A DNA stretch of 36,839 nt from JADJYF01 sp050186725 (GTDB lineage: Bacteria > Pseudomonadota > Gammaproteobacteria > Ga0077536): NCBI GenBank assembly GCA_050186725.1, contig JBFWYG010000042.1, positions 1-36,839 of the forward strand, written 5' to 3'. Both the position numbers and the translations under genes were made by a program. Numbering within the stretch: the stretch's first letter is position 1; each line of letters opens with the position of its first letter. The notes under the pieces were generated by a model that worked only from the letters and a program-made list of their open reading frames with translations, was not told the origin of the DNA and searched no databases. Below are positions 1-8,278 of the stretch, piece by piece.

Positions 1-119
1 AGCAGCACGAGGTGTTCGCCGTGGTGCAGGCGCGCGCGACCGTCGCCGCTGTCCCAGAACGCCGCCCCCGGGTCGCGCTCAGCCTTCTTGCGGCGCGCGG
101 GCGTCGATGCTGAGCGCAT
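1..119 (-). CDS. Possible partial unknown ORF running off the left edge
   Basis: A minus-strand open frame can be read from an ATG at 119 down to base 1 without a stop, beginning MRSASTPARRKKAERD and continuing with GAAFWDSGDGRARLHHGEH. It overlaps the 3' end of the bolA-like gene by about 40 nt. I do not recognise the protein and only about 39 codons are visible. The true start could lie further downstream at a GTG. No Shine-Dalgarno sequence stands out. It may be the beginning of the next gene of a bolA operon, or only an open shadow frame in GC-rich DNA. Confidence 0.25.
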   Translation of the reverse strand, partial: MRSASTPARRKKAERDPGAAFWDSGDGRARLHHGEHLVL

Positions 120-354
120 GGATGTCGGTGGCGAGCAGGGCCTCCAGCGCGGCGTAGACCAGGCGATGGCGCTTGAGCGGTGGCAGGCCGGCGAAGCGCT
201 CCGCGACGATGCGCACGCTGAAATGTCCCTTGCCGGTCAGCGCGCCGGCATGGCCGGCGTGGGCCGCGCTGTCGTCGCTGATGTCGAGGGCGCTGGGCGC
301 GAGCGCGGTCTCGAGCGCCGCGCGTATGCGTTCGACCCGCTGGTTGTCGGTCAT
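79..354 (-). CDS. BolA/IbaG family protein
   Basis: This 91-aa protein belongs to the BolA family. These small proteins partner with monothiol glutaredoxins and bind [2Fe-2S] clusters, and canonical BolA also acts as a morphology and stress regulator. Visible family features are the SAAHAGHAG stretch (residues about 29-37), GHFSVRIVAERFAG (43-56), and RHRLVYAALEALL followed by DIHALSIDA near the end. In the family the conserved His of the RHR.VY segment and the loop His/Cys are cluster ligands. Length is normal for the family. The gene is divergent from yciO across a 200-bp intergenic region. Whether it is BolA or IbaG/YrbA cannot be settled by eye, so no symbol is given. Confidence 0.85.
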   Translation of the reverse strand: MTDNQRVERIRAALETALAPSALDISDDSAAHAGHAGALTGKGHFSVRIVAERFAGLPPLKRHRLVYAALEALLATDIHALSIDARAPQEG

Positions 355-415
355 GCCTGGTGCTCGTGGCTCGCGTGCCGCGGGGCGATCTGCGGGATGG
401 TTTCGGTGTCGATGA

Positions 416-424
416 TGCTAGACT
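416..424 (+). promoter_or_regulatory. Candidate extended -10 promoter for yciO
   Basis: TGCTAGACT combines a TGn extension with a TAGACT hexamer (419-424). No convincing -35 is present 17 bp upstream. Just after it lies an inverted repeat, CGCGAC (425-430) and GTCGCG (438-443), which would fall at the start of a transcript with a leader of about 120 nt. The intergenic region 355-554 must also hold the promoter for the divergent bolA-like gene, which I could not place. Confidence 0.3.
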
Positions 425-554
425 CGCGACTTCGTTCGTCGCGGCCTCAGTGTGCCTCAAAGCGCGGGGGCAAGGCCAGCGTGCGCCGCGGCCGAGGCGT
501 TGCTCGTCTTTTCCGGCGCCCATCGGCGTCGTCGCGCACTACCGGCATCGTTCC

Positions 555-1184
555 ATGAAAGCTCTACACATCCGCGTCCACCCCACGCACCCGCAGGCGC
601 GTCTGGTCAAGCAGGCGGCCGACATGCTCGCGCGCGGTGGCGTGATCGTCGCACCCACCGATGCCTGCTATTCGCTGCTGTGCGAGACCGGCAACAAGGC
701 CGCCGAGGATCGGCTGCGCGCCATCCGCCACCTCGAGCGCGACCACCACCTGACGCTCCTGTGCCGGGACGTGGCCGAGATCGCGACCTACGCCAAGGTC
801 GACAACGACGCCTTCAGGCTGATGAAGACCCTGGCCCCCGGCCCCTACACCTTCATCCTGCCCGCCACCCGCGAGACCCCGCGCCGCCTGCAGGACGAGA
901 AGCGCCGCACGGTGGGTCTGCGCATCGTCGACCATCCCTTCGTCCAGGGTCTGTTGGACGACCGCTCGCCGCTCTTGGCCTCGACCGTGATGGACGACCG
1001 CATCGGTCTGCCCTACGCCGACCCGGAGGACATCCTGGCCGACGTCGGTCACGCCCTCGAGGCGGTGTTCGACAGCGGCGCCGTGGGTATCGAGATGTCG
1101 ACCATCCTCGACCTCACCGGGCCCGAGCCGCGCCTGGTGCGCCAGGGGCTCGGCGACGTGTCGCGCGTGGTCGACCTCGGCTGA
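555..1184 (+). CDS. yciO: YciO-family (Sua5/YciO/YrdC) protein
   Basis: A 209-aa member of the Sua5/YciO/YrdC fold. Relatives TsaC and Sua5 make threonylcarbamoyl-AMP for t6A37 on tRNA; YciO itself has been less clearly assigned. The order of motifs matches E. coli YciO: HPTHPQARLVKQA near the N-terminus, GGVIVAPTDACYSLLC (residues about 31-46), an HHLTLLCRD segment, PGPYTFILPAT, then TVGLRIVDHP and a closing TILDLTGPEPRLVRQGLGD. The ATG at 555 was chosen because it puts MKALHIRVHPTHP at the N-terminus as in relatives; the frame is open further upstream but has no family similarity there. It is followed after about 150 bp by trpS. Confidence 0.9.
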   Translation: MKALHIRVHPTHPQARLVKQAADMLARGGVIVAPTDACYSLLCETGNKAAEDRLRAIRHLERDHHLTLLCRDVAEIATYAKVDNDAFRLMKTLAPGPYTFILPATRETPRRLQDEKRRTVGLRIVDHPFVQGLLDDRSPLLASTVMDDRIGLPYADPEDILADVGHALEAVFDSGAVGIEMSTILDLTGPEPRLVRQGLGDVSRVVDLG

Positions 1185-1195
1185 GCCCGCGTCTT

Positions 1196-1224
1196 TTGAT
1201 CTGCCTGCCGTCCGCTGGAATAAT
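1196..1224 (+). promoter_or_regulatory. Candidate sigma70-type promoter for trpS
   Basis: TTGATC (1196-1201) and AATAAT (1219-1224) are separated by 17 bp, which fits a -35/-10 pair. It lies in the only AT-rich patch between yciO and trpS. The predicted start near 1231 gives a leader of about 100 nt. Found by eye only. Confidence 0.45.
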
Positions 1225-1239
1225 ACCGGCGCTTTCACC

Positions 1240-1331
1240 ATGACCGCCCGGCCCCATGCCCAGCCGTCGCCCGTCGGCCTCCGACCGGGCGTCGAACGCC
1301 ATTTCCGCGCGCCAACCAGGAATCTCGTGCA

Positions 1332-1335
<4 letters not shown>
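1240..1335 (+). other. Possible 31-codon leader ORF overlapping the trpS start
   Basis: An ATG at 1240 opens a 31-codon frame beginning MTARPHAQPSPVGLRPG. Its TGA stop (1333-1335) overlaps the trpS ATG as ATGA. It has no Shine-Dalgarno sequence and contains no Trp codon, so it does not look like a classic trp attenuator peptide. The start-stop overlap could couple translation, or it may be chance. Confidence 0.2.
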
Positions 1336-2543
<1,208 letters not shown>

Positions 2544-2544
2544 C

Positions 2545-3378
2545 ATGAGCGAGACCGAGGCCGAGGCGCTCGCCCCGCCCCACGAGGGCCCCCCGCAGCA
2601 GGCGGAGATGCCCTTCGCGGTGGTGCAGGGCGTGCCGCTCACCGAGCCGCCGCGCGATCTGTACATCCCGCCCGAGGCGCTGGAGGTGTTCCTCGAGGCC
2701 TTCGAGGGTCCGCTCGACCTGCTGCTCTATCTCATCAAGCGCCAGAATCTCGACATCCTCGACATTCCGATCGCGCGCATCACCGAGCAGTACATGACCT
2801 ACATCGAACTGATGCAGGAGATGAAGTTCGAGCTGGCCGCGGAATACCTGCTGATGGCGGCCATGCTGGCCGAGATCAAGTCGCGCATGCTGCTGCCGCG
2901 ACCGAAGAGTGAGGGCGAGGAAGAAGAGGGCGACCCGCGCGCCGAACTCGTGCGTCGCCTGCAGGAGTACGAGCGCTACAAGAAGGCCGCCGAGGACATC
3001 GACGTGCTGCCGCGCATGGAGCGCGACTGGTACCCGGTGGTGGTGGAATTCGAACGCGCGAGCGCCGCGCGCGAGCTGCCGGAGATCACCCTCGAGGCCC
3101 TTTTGGATGCCTTCCGCGACGTGCTGCACCGGGCCGAGATGTTCGCCGACCATCGCATCAAGCGCGAGGCGCTGTCGGTGCGCGAACGCATGTCGCGGGT
3201 GCTGGCCCAGGCGCGCGGCGACGTGTTCACCGCGTTTCACGACTTCTTCACCGTCGAAGAGGGACGCGCCGGCGCGGTGGTGACCCTGATGGCCATCCTC
3301 GAACTGCTGAAAGAAGCGCTGATCGAAATAGTGCAGAACGGCGAGCGCGAACCCATTTACGTCAAGCTGGTCGCCTGA
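2545..3378 (+). CDS. scpA: Segregation and condensation protein A
   Basis: ScpA is the kleisin subunit of the SMC–ScpAB condensin that organises and segregates the chromosome. The 277-aa product has the family core FEGPLDLLLYLIKRQNLDIL followed by IPIARITEQYMTYIELM, then an LAAEYLLMAAMLAEIKSRMLLP helix. A Glu-rich stretch (GEEEEGD) and a C-terminal winged-helix region beginning around TVEEGRAGAVVTLMAILELLK follow. The N-terminal 45 residues are an acidic/proline-rich extension. It sits between trpS and scpB with gaps of 1 and about 10-15 nt, so all are probably one transcript. Confidence 0.95.
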   Translation: MSETEAEALAPPHEGPPQQAEMPFAVVQGVPLTEPPRDLYIPPEALEVFLEAFEGPLDLLLYLIKRQNLDILDIPIARITEQYMTYIELMQEMKFELAAEYLLMAAMLAEIKSRMLLPRPKSEGEEEEGDPRAELVRRLQEYERYKKAAEDIDVLPRMERDWYPVVVEFERASAARELPEITLEALLDAFRDVLHRAEMFADHRIKREALSVRERMSRVLAQARGDVFTAFHDFFTVEEGRAGAVVTLMAILELLKEALIEIVQNGEREPIYVKLVA

Positions 3379-3393
3379 GGCCCGGGAGTGAAC

Positions 3394-4191
3394 ATGACCG
3401 AGGCGATGAACCTGAAACCCGTGGTCGAGGCGCTGGTGATGGCGTCCGACACGCCGCTCAGTCTCGAACGGCTGTGCAAGCTGCTGGAAGAGGAGGGCGG
3501 TGGCGGCCCGCATCGCGACGAAGTGCGCGGCGCGCTCGATGCGCTCCAGTCCGACTACGCCGAGCGCGGTGTGGAACTGGTGGAAGTTGCGAGCGGCTAT
3601 CGTTTCCAGGCCCGCGCCGACTATGCCGATCGGGTCGGCCGCCTGTGGGAAGAGCGCAAGCCGCGCTACTCGCGCGCGCTGCTCGAGACGCTCGCGCTGA
3701 TCGCCTATCGCCAACCCATCACCCGCGGCGAGATCGAGCACGTGCGCGGCGTGGCGGTGAGCAGCAACATCATGCGCATCCTGCAGGAGCGTGACTGGAT
3801 CAAGACCGTCGGCCATCGCGACGTGCCGGGACGCCCGGCGGTGTACGCGACCACCAAGGAATTCCTCGACTACTTCGGGCTGAAGTCGCTCGCCGAACTG
3901 CCGAGCCTGGCGGAGCTCAAGGACTTCGACGCGATCAACGCCGATCTGTTCGCCAACATCGTGATGGACGAAGAGCAGGCGGCGAGCGAGGGCGGCGAGA
4001 ACGTGGTGCGGGCCGAGACGGATGCGGCGCCCACGGCGAACGAGCCGCCGACCGAGGACGCGGGGGCCCAACCGTTGCCGGAGGCCGCCGACGGTGTCGA
4101 GACTGAAGCGTCGAGCGACGAAATCCCGAGCGACGCGGCGGACGACACGCCGCCGGCCGCGACAGACAACCAGGCGGCGTCGGGCGGATGA
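3394..4191 (+). CDS. scpB: Segregation and condensation protein B
   Basis: ScpB dimers bind the ScpA kleisin in the SMC complex. The N-terminal part holds two winged-helix domains: VVEALVMASDTPLSLERLCK, then RYSRALLETLALIAYRQP and TRGEIEHVRGVAVSS, ending in a KDFLDYFGL-like segment (EFLDYFGLKSLAELPSL). After about residue 190 the protein becomes a low-complexity acidic Ala/Glu/Asp/Pro tail of about 75 residues, common in proteobacterial ScpB. I prefer ATG 3394 because GGGAG lies 5 nt upstream; a GTG at 3388 with GAGG 7 nt upstream is the alternative. Its stop overlaps the rluB start (ATGA). Confidence 0.95.
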   Translation: MTEAMNLKPVVEALVMASDTPLSLERLCKLLEEEGGGGPHRDEVRGALDALQSDYAERGVELVEVASGYRFQARADYADRVGRLWEERKPRYSRALLETLALIAYRQPITRGEIEHVRGVAVSSNIMRILQERDWIKTVGHRDVPGRPAVYATTKEFLDYFGLKSLAELPSLAELKDFDAINADLFANIVMDEEQAASEGGENVVRAETDAAPTANEPPTEDAGAQPLPEAADGVETEASSDEIPSDAADDTPPAATDNQAASGG

Positions 4192-4997
4192 ACGAAGCGA
4201 CGGAAGACAGCGGCGAGCGCATCCACAAGGTCCTGGCGCGCGCCGGTTGGGGCTCGCGCCGCGAGATCGAGCGCTGGATCGAGGCCGGGCGGGTGCGCGT
4301 CAACGGTCGCCGCGCCGAGACCGGCGCGCGTCTGCATCCCGGCGATCGCGTGCAACTGGACGACGGCCGCATGCTGCGCATCAGCGGCGCGTCCGTCGCG
4401 CTGCGCGTGCTGGCCTACAACAAGCCGGCCGGCGTGGTCTGCACGCGGCGCGACGAGCAGGGCCGTCCGACCATCTTCGAGGACATGCCGAGCATCGATC
4501 GCGGCCGCTGGATCAACATCGGCCGGCTCGACATCAACACCAGCGGGCTGCTGCTGTTCACCAACCACGGCGAACTCGCGCATCGCCTCATGCATCCGCG
4601 CTACCGCGTCGACCGCGAGTACGCCGCGCGCATTTTTGGTGAAGTGGACGAGGCGATGCTCGCGCGCATGCGCGACGGCGTGGAGATCGAGGGCGAACGC
4701 TTCCACTTCGACGACATCGTCGAGGGCGAGGGCGAGGGCGAGGGCGCCAACCGCTGGTACTACTGCGTGGTGCAGAGCGGACGACAGCGCGAAGTGCGGC
4801 GCCTGTGGGAATCCCAGGGCGTGAAGGTCAGCCGGCTGATTCGCGTGCGCTTCGGCAATGTCATGCTGCCGGCCGATCTGCGCGCCAGCCAGACCGTGGA
4901 ACTGGGCGGCGCGCTGCGCGACGAGCTTTGTCACCTGGTCGGCCTGGAAGCCAACGGCGAGGAACGCCGCGTCCCCGGCGGCCGGTCCTCGGATTGA
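4188..4997 (+). CDS. rluB: 23S rRNA pseudouridine(2605) synthase RluB
   Basis: RsuA/RluB-family enzyme that isomerises a uridine of 23S rRNA near the peptidyl-transferase centre (U2605 in E. coli). The N-terminal S4 RNA-binding domain covers about residues 7-65 (HKVLARAGWGSRREIERWIE). The catalytic motif GRLDINTSGLLLFT contains the nucleophile Asp115. The C-terminal half has GRQREVRRLWESQG. An EGEGEGEG run is encoded by four GAGGGC hexamers at 4722-4745. RluB is preferred over RluE/F because of the scpA–scpB–rluB linkage common in gammaproteobacteria. Length (269 aa) is normal. A probable terminator follows directly. Confidence 0.92.
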   Translation: MNEATEDSGERIHKVLARAGWGSRREIERWIEAGRVRVNGRRAETGARLHPGDRVQLDDGRMLRISGASVALRVLAYNKPAGVVCTRRDEQGRPTIFEDMPSIDRGRWINIGRLDINTSGLLLFTNHGELAHRLMHPRYRVDREYAARIFGEVDEAMLARMRDGVEIEGERFHFDDIVEGEGEGEGANRWYYCVVQSGRQREVRRLWESQGVKVSRLIRVRFGNVMLPADLRASQTVELGGALRDELCHLVGLEANGEERRVPGGRSSD

Positions 4998-5007
4998 TCT
5001 CCCAGGC

Positions 5008-5033
5008 AGCGGCGGCTAAGCTTGGCCGCTTTT
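5008..5033 (+). terminator. Probable rho-independent terminator after rluB
   Basis: GCGGC (5012-5016) pairs with GCCGC (5025-5029) across an 8-nt loop, or in an alternative register AGCGGC (5008-5013) with GCCGCT (5025-5030), followed by TTTT (5030-5033). It lies 11 nt after the rluB stop and before tpiA, so it would end the trpS–scpAB–rluB transcript. The T-run is short. Confidence 0.55.
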
Positions 5034-5070
5034 CACCACCCGGTCCGAACCTCCCTTGAGCGATCACCCC

Positions 5071-5835
5071 GTGAGCAATGAACGGCGCCGCCTGGTGGCC
5101 GGCAACTGGAAGATGAACGGTTCGCGGGCCATGGCCACGGCGCTCGCGCGCGGCGTGGTCGACGCCGGTCTGGACAACGCGCTGGACGTGATTCTCTGCC
5201 CGCCCGCGGTCTACCTGGAGACGGTCGGCGCGGCCATCGCCGGCAGCGGCGTGCTGCTCGGCGCGCAGGACTGCTCGGAACACGCGCCCGGCGCCTACAC
5301 CGGCGAGGTCGCGGCCGAGATGCTCGCCGACTGCGGCGCGAGCCACGTGATCATCGGGCATTCCGAGCGCCGCCAGATGTTCGGTGACACCGACACGAGA
5401 GTGGTCGCCAAGCTGAAGGCCGCCCGCGCCCATGGCCTGACGCCCATCCTGTGCGTCGGCGAGACGCTCGCCGAGCGCCGCGCCGACGCCACCGAGGCCG
5501 TCATCGGCCGCCAGCTCGATGCGCTCCTGACCTTGCCCGAGGCCGCGACCCTGTTGGCCGAGATGGTCATCGCCTACGAGCCGGTGTGGGCCATCGGTAC
5601 CGGCGAGTCCGCCAGTCCCGCCCAGGCCCAGGCCGTGCACGCCTTCATCCGCGCGCGGCTCGCGGCGCTCGATGCCGCCACGGCGGCGCGCATTCGCCTG
5701 CTGTACGGCGGCAGCGTCAAGCCGGACAACGCCGCCGAGCTGTTCGCCCAGCGCGACATCGACGGCGGTCTCATCGGCGGCGCGGCCCTGGCCGTCGCCT
5801 CTTTCACCGCGGTGTGTCGCGCGGCGCTCGCCTGA
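5071..5835 (+). CDS. tpiA: Triosephosphate isomerase
   Basis: Interconverts glyceraldehyde 3-phosphate and dihydroxyacetone phosphate in glycolysis and gluconeogenesis. All catalytic elements are visible: Lys14 in AGNWKMNG, His97 in IIGHSERR and Glu170 in AYEPVWAIGTG, plus the phosphate-binding YGGSVKPDN segment near the end. Starting at GTG 5071 gives 254 aa and places GNWK at residue 11, normal for the family. A TTG at 5056 would add five residues (MSDHP) and has no ribosome-binding site; GAGCGA at 5059-5064 could serve the GTG. secG follows after 24 nt. Confidence 0.95.
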   Translation: MSNERRRLVAGNWKMNGSRAMATALARGVVDAGLDNALDVILCPPAVYLETVGAAIAGSGVLLGAQDCSEHAPGAYTGEVAAEMLADCGASHVIIGHSERRQMFGDTDTRVVAKLKAARAHGLTPILCVGETLAERRADATEAVIGRQLDALLTLPEAATLLAEMVIAYEPVWAIGTGESASPAQAQAVHAFIRARLAALDAATAARIRLLYGGSVKPDNAAELFAQRDIDGGLIGGAALAVASFTAVCRAALA

Positions 5836-5859
5836 GCGCGCACACAGGGAGACTTTCGC

Positions 5860-6339
5860 ATGCTCTTCACCGTTCTGTTCGCCATGCAGATCCTGCTGGC
5901 GCTGCTCCTCATCGGCGTCATCCTGCTGCAGCAGGGCAAGGGCGCGACCGCCGGCGCGGCCTTCGGCAGCGGCGCATCGTCGACGGTGTTCGGCGCGCGC
6001 GGCTCGGCCTCGTTCCTGACCCGGGTGACTTCGGTGCTGGCCACGCTGTTCTTCGCCAACTGCCTGCTGCTGGTCTACCTGCAGGGCGGCACGGTCAAGT
6101 CGCAGAGCCTGCTCGACCAGGCCCACACGCAGCCGCCGGCCAGCTCCGCGCCCGCGCCGGCCACCACCGAAATAGACATCGACAAGCTCGCCACCCAGGC
6201 CGCCCAGGGCAAACCGGCCGATGTGCCGGCGCCGCCCCCGGCCGACGTGCCGGCCGCGCCGGCCGCCAGCGCACCCACCGCGAACGCGCCGGCGACGGCC
6301 AGCGGTGATGTGCCCGCCAGCCCCGCCGCGAAGCCGTAG
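5860..6339 (+). CDS. secG: Preprotein translocase subunit SecG
   Basis: SecG is the small membrane subunit of the SecYEG channel that exports proteins through the inner membrane. Two hydrophobic segments are visible: about residues 2-22 (LFTVLFAMQILLALLLIGVI) and about 52-74. Between them are the family-typical LLQQGKGATAGAAFG and GSASFLTRVTS segments. The protein is 159 aa, longer than E. coli SecG (110 aa), because of a Pro/Ala-rich tail of about 75 residues; such tails occur in other gammaproteobacteria. A strong AGGGAGA lies 7 nt before the ATG. The tpiA–secG–tRNA-Leu order is conserved. Confidence 0.95.
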   Translation: MLFTVLFAMQILLALLLIGVILLQQGKGATAGAAFGSGASSTVFGARGSASFLTRVTSVLATLFFANCLLLVYLQGGTVKSQSLLDQAHTQPPASSAPAPATTEIDIDKLATQAAQGKPADVPAPPPADVPAAPAASAPTANAPATASGDVPASPAAKP

Positions 6340-6426
6340 CGGCGCTACGCGCGACGCGATCACGCCGTCCTGCAAACGCGTTTTTTGTGGATTGCTTCGC
6401 GTGCATTCCGTATCATTGTGCTTCTA

Positions 6427-6450
6427 ACGATCACACGCACTGGTGATCGT
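6427..6450. promoter_or_regulatory. Perfect inverted repeat upstream of tRNA-Leu
   Basis: ACGATCAC (6427-6434) is repeated inverted as GTGATCGT (6443-6450) across 8 nt. It ends 13 nt before the mature tRNA. A TATCAT (6411-6416) resembles a -10 box but has no good -35. No T-run follows, so it is not a standard terminator. It could be an operator, or a hairpin in the tRNA 5' leader. Confidence 0.35.
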
Positions 6451-6463
6451 CGCGACCAGCTCA

Positions 6464-6548
6464 GCCGACGTGGTGGAATTGGTAGACACGCAGTCTTGAG
6501 GTGGCTGTGCCGAAAGGCGTGACGGTTCGACTCCGTCCGTCGGCACCA
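6464..6548 (+). tRNA. tRNA-Leu (anticodon GAG)
   Basis: The 85-nt cloverleaf has acceptor arm GCCGACG (6464-6470) paired with CGTCGGC (6538-6544), discriminator A6545 and an encoded CCA (6546-6548). The anticodon stem CAGTC/GGCTG encloses loop TTGAGGT with GAG at 6498-6500, which reads CUC/CUU. A long variable arm and the T-loop GGTTCGACTCC confirm a class II leucine tRNA. It corresponds to E. coli leuU, which is also next to secG. Confidence 0.98.
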
Positions 6549-6734
6549 AAACAAGAGCGGCCCGCGGGACCTTGCGTTCCGACGGCGTCAGCGTCGCGCA
6601 AGTGCAAGCGTGCGGGCTCTCGAGCCTGCGCAATCCGAGCGGCGGTTGGGGAACCGACGCAGGGCTGAGAACGACGCGCAGGCCGCGATCCGCCACCAGG
6701 GTCGCGCGACGAGCGCGGTGGAGAGTACTGGTTC
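6549..6734 (+). other. Structured spacer between tRNA-Leu and nuoA
   Basis: No gene is seen in these 186 bp. The region is GC-rich, with RNA-hairpin potential at 6612-6629 (GCGGGCT/AGCCTGC around CTCG, one G·U pair) and 6643-6656 (CGGTT/AACCG around GGGG). No convincing promoter or T-run is visible. The nuo operon may be transcribed from the promoter of tRNA-Leu or secG, or from one I cannot recognise. Confidence 0.35.
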
Positions 6735-7103
6735 GTGCTTGAACTATACCTGCCGATCTTGATCTTCATTTCCATCGGCGTCGCCATCGGCTTCGTGTCG
6801 CTCGGTGCCAGCTACGGTGTGGGGGCGCTGCTCGGCGTGCACAAGCCCGAAGCCGAGAAGTCCTCGCCCTACGAGTGCGGCTTCGAGGCTTTCGAGGACG
6901 CGCGCATGAAGTTCGACGTGCGCTACTACCTGGTCGCCATCCTGTTCATCATCTTCGATCTCGAAATCGCCTTCTTCTTCCCCTGGGCGGTGGTGCTGGA
7001 CACCATCGGCCAGGCCGGCTTCTGGGCCATGATGGTCTTTCTCGGCATCCTCGTCGTCGGCTTCATCTACGAGTGGCGCAAGGGGGCTCTGGAATGGGAA
7101 TGA
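6735..7103 (+). CDS. nuoA: NADH-quinone oxidoreductase subunit A
   Basis: Small membrane subunit of respiratory complex I that helps form the quinone cavity at the membrane/peripheral-arm interface. The 122-aa protein has three hydrophobic segments (about residues 3-25, 63-85 and 90-112). The conserved loop YECGFEAFEDARMKFDVRYY lies between the first two. The start is GTG 6735, giving MLELYLPILIF. It is the first gene of the complete nuoA-N cluster and overlaps nuoB by 10 nt. Confidence 0.96.
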   Translation: MLELYLPILIFISIGVAIGFVSLGASYGVGALLGVHKPEAEKSSPYECGFEAFEDARMKFDVRYYLVAILFIIFDLEIAFFFPWAVVLDTIGQAGFWAMMVFLGILVVGFIYEWRKGALEWE

Positions 7104-7573
7104 GCGAAGTACAGGACCGCGGATTCGTCACCACCACCGTCGACACGGTGGTGAACTGGGCGCGCACCGGCTCGCTGTGGCCGATGACCTTCGGGCTGGC
7201 CTGCTGCGCGGTGGAGATGATGCACGCGGGCGCCTCGCGCTACGACCTCGACCGCTTCGGCATCGTGTTCCGCCCGAGCCCGCGCCAGTCCGACGTCATG
7301 ATCGTCGCCGGCACCCTGGTCAACAAGATGGCGCCCGCGCTGCGCAAGGTCTACGACCAGATGACCGAGCCCAAGTGGGTCATCTCCATGGGCTCCTGCG
7401 CCAACGGCGGCGGCTATTACCACTATTCCTATGCCGTGACCCGCGGCTGTGATCGCATCGTGCCGGTGGACGTCTACGTCCCCGGCTGTCCGCCCACCGC
7501 GGAAGCGCTGCTGTTCGGCATCATCCAGCTGCAGAACAAGATCAAACGGACCACGACCATCAATCGCTCGTAG
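7094..7573 (+). CDS. nuoB: NADH-quinone oxidoreductase subunit B
   Basis: Carries iron-sulfur cluster N2, the last electron carrier before ubiquinone. The ligands are visible as the tandem cysteines C37-C38 (LACCAVEMM), C102 (MGSCANGGG) and C132 (VPGCPP). At 159 aa it is the short form of the family. I chose ATG 7094, giving MGMSEVQDRGFVTTT; AGGGGG lies about 8 nt upstream. ATG 7100, which overlaps the nuoA stop as ATGA, is the alternative and would remove only two residues. Confidence 0.96.
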   Translation: MGMSEVQDRGFVTTTVDTVVNWARTGSLWPMTFGLACCAVEMMHAGASRYDLDRFGIVFRPSPRQSDVMIVAGTLVNKMAPALRKVYDQMTEPKWVISMGSCANGGGYYHYSYAVTRGCDRIVPVDVYVPGCPPTAEALLFGIIQLQNKIKRTTTINRS

Positions 7574-7579
7574 AACGCC

Positions 7580-8278
7580 GTGACCCTCGAGAGCAAACTG
7601 GCCTCGCTCGCGAGCGCCCTGGAAGCCGCGCTAGGCGATGCAGTCCTCGCGTCGCGCCTGGAGCGCGGCGAACTGACCTTGACCATCGCCGCGCCCAAGC
7701 TGCACGCCGTGTGCAGGCGCCTGAAGGACGACGCGGCCTTCGGCTTCACCCAGCTGTCGGATCTGAGCGGCGTCGACTACCTGACCTACGGCCAGGCCGA
7801 CTGGCAGACCCACGCCTCCGCCTCGGGCTTCAGCCGCGGCGTCGCCAGGAACGCCATCAAGGCCACCGACATCGACGCCAAGCGCTTCGCGGTGACCTAC
7901 CAGCTGCTGGCGGTCACCACCAACCTGCGCGTGCGGCTCAAGGTCGAACTGGAAGGCGAGCACCCGCGCGTGGCCTCGGTGACCGACATCTGGCCCTGCG
8001 CGGACTGGTACGAGCGCGAGGCCTTCGACCTGTTCGGCATCCTGTTCGACGGGCATCCGGATCTCCGCCGCATCCTCACCGACTACGGCTTCATCGGTCA
8101 TCCCTTCCGCAAGGACTTTCCCTTGGAGGGGCGCGTCGAAGTGCGCTACGACGCCGAGCGCGGCCGCGTGATCTACCAGCCGGTCAGCATCGAGCCGCGC
8201 ACCCTGGTGCCGCGCGTGATCCGCGAGGAGAGCTGGCTCGAGTCCTCGAAACCCGTGAGCAAGCCCGCCGATGCCTGA
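7580..8278 (+). CDS. nuoC: NADH-quinone oxidoreductase subunit C
   Basis: The 30-kDa-type peripheral-arm subunit of complex I. It carries no cofactor and supports NuoB/NuoD. The 232-aa product shows the family signature VTDIWPCADWYEREAFDLFG followed by GHPDLRRILTDYGFIGHPF and RKDFPLEG. It is a stand-alone gene, unlike E. coli where nuoC and nuoD are fused. The start is GTG 7580, 6 nt after the nuoB stop. The 3' end overlaps nuoD by 8 nt. Confidence 0.96.
   Translation: MTLESKLASLASALEAALGDAVLASRLERGELTLTIAAPKLHAVCRRLKDDAAFGFTQLSDLSGVDYLTYGQADWQTHASASGFSRGVARNAIKATDIDAKRFAVTYQLLAVTTNLRVRLKVELEGEHPRVASVTDIWPCADWYEREAFDLFGILFDGHPDLRRILTDYGFIGHPFRKDFPLEGRVEVRYDAERGRVIYQPVSIEPRTLVPRVIREESWLESSKPVSKPADA

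Noticed and set aside
4022..4191. Low-complexity end of scpB as a possible frameshift
   Set aside because: The acidic Ala/Pro tail keeps the frame to the ATGA overlap with rluB, and such tails are common in ScpB.
6374..6386. AAACGCGTTTTTT near the end of secG as a terminator
   Set aside because: The T-run follows only a very short palindrome; no adequate GC stem lies directly before it, so I did not call a terminator.
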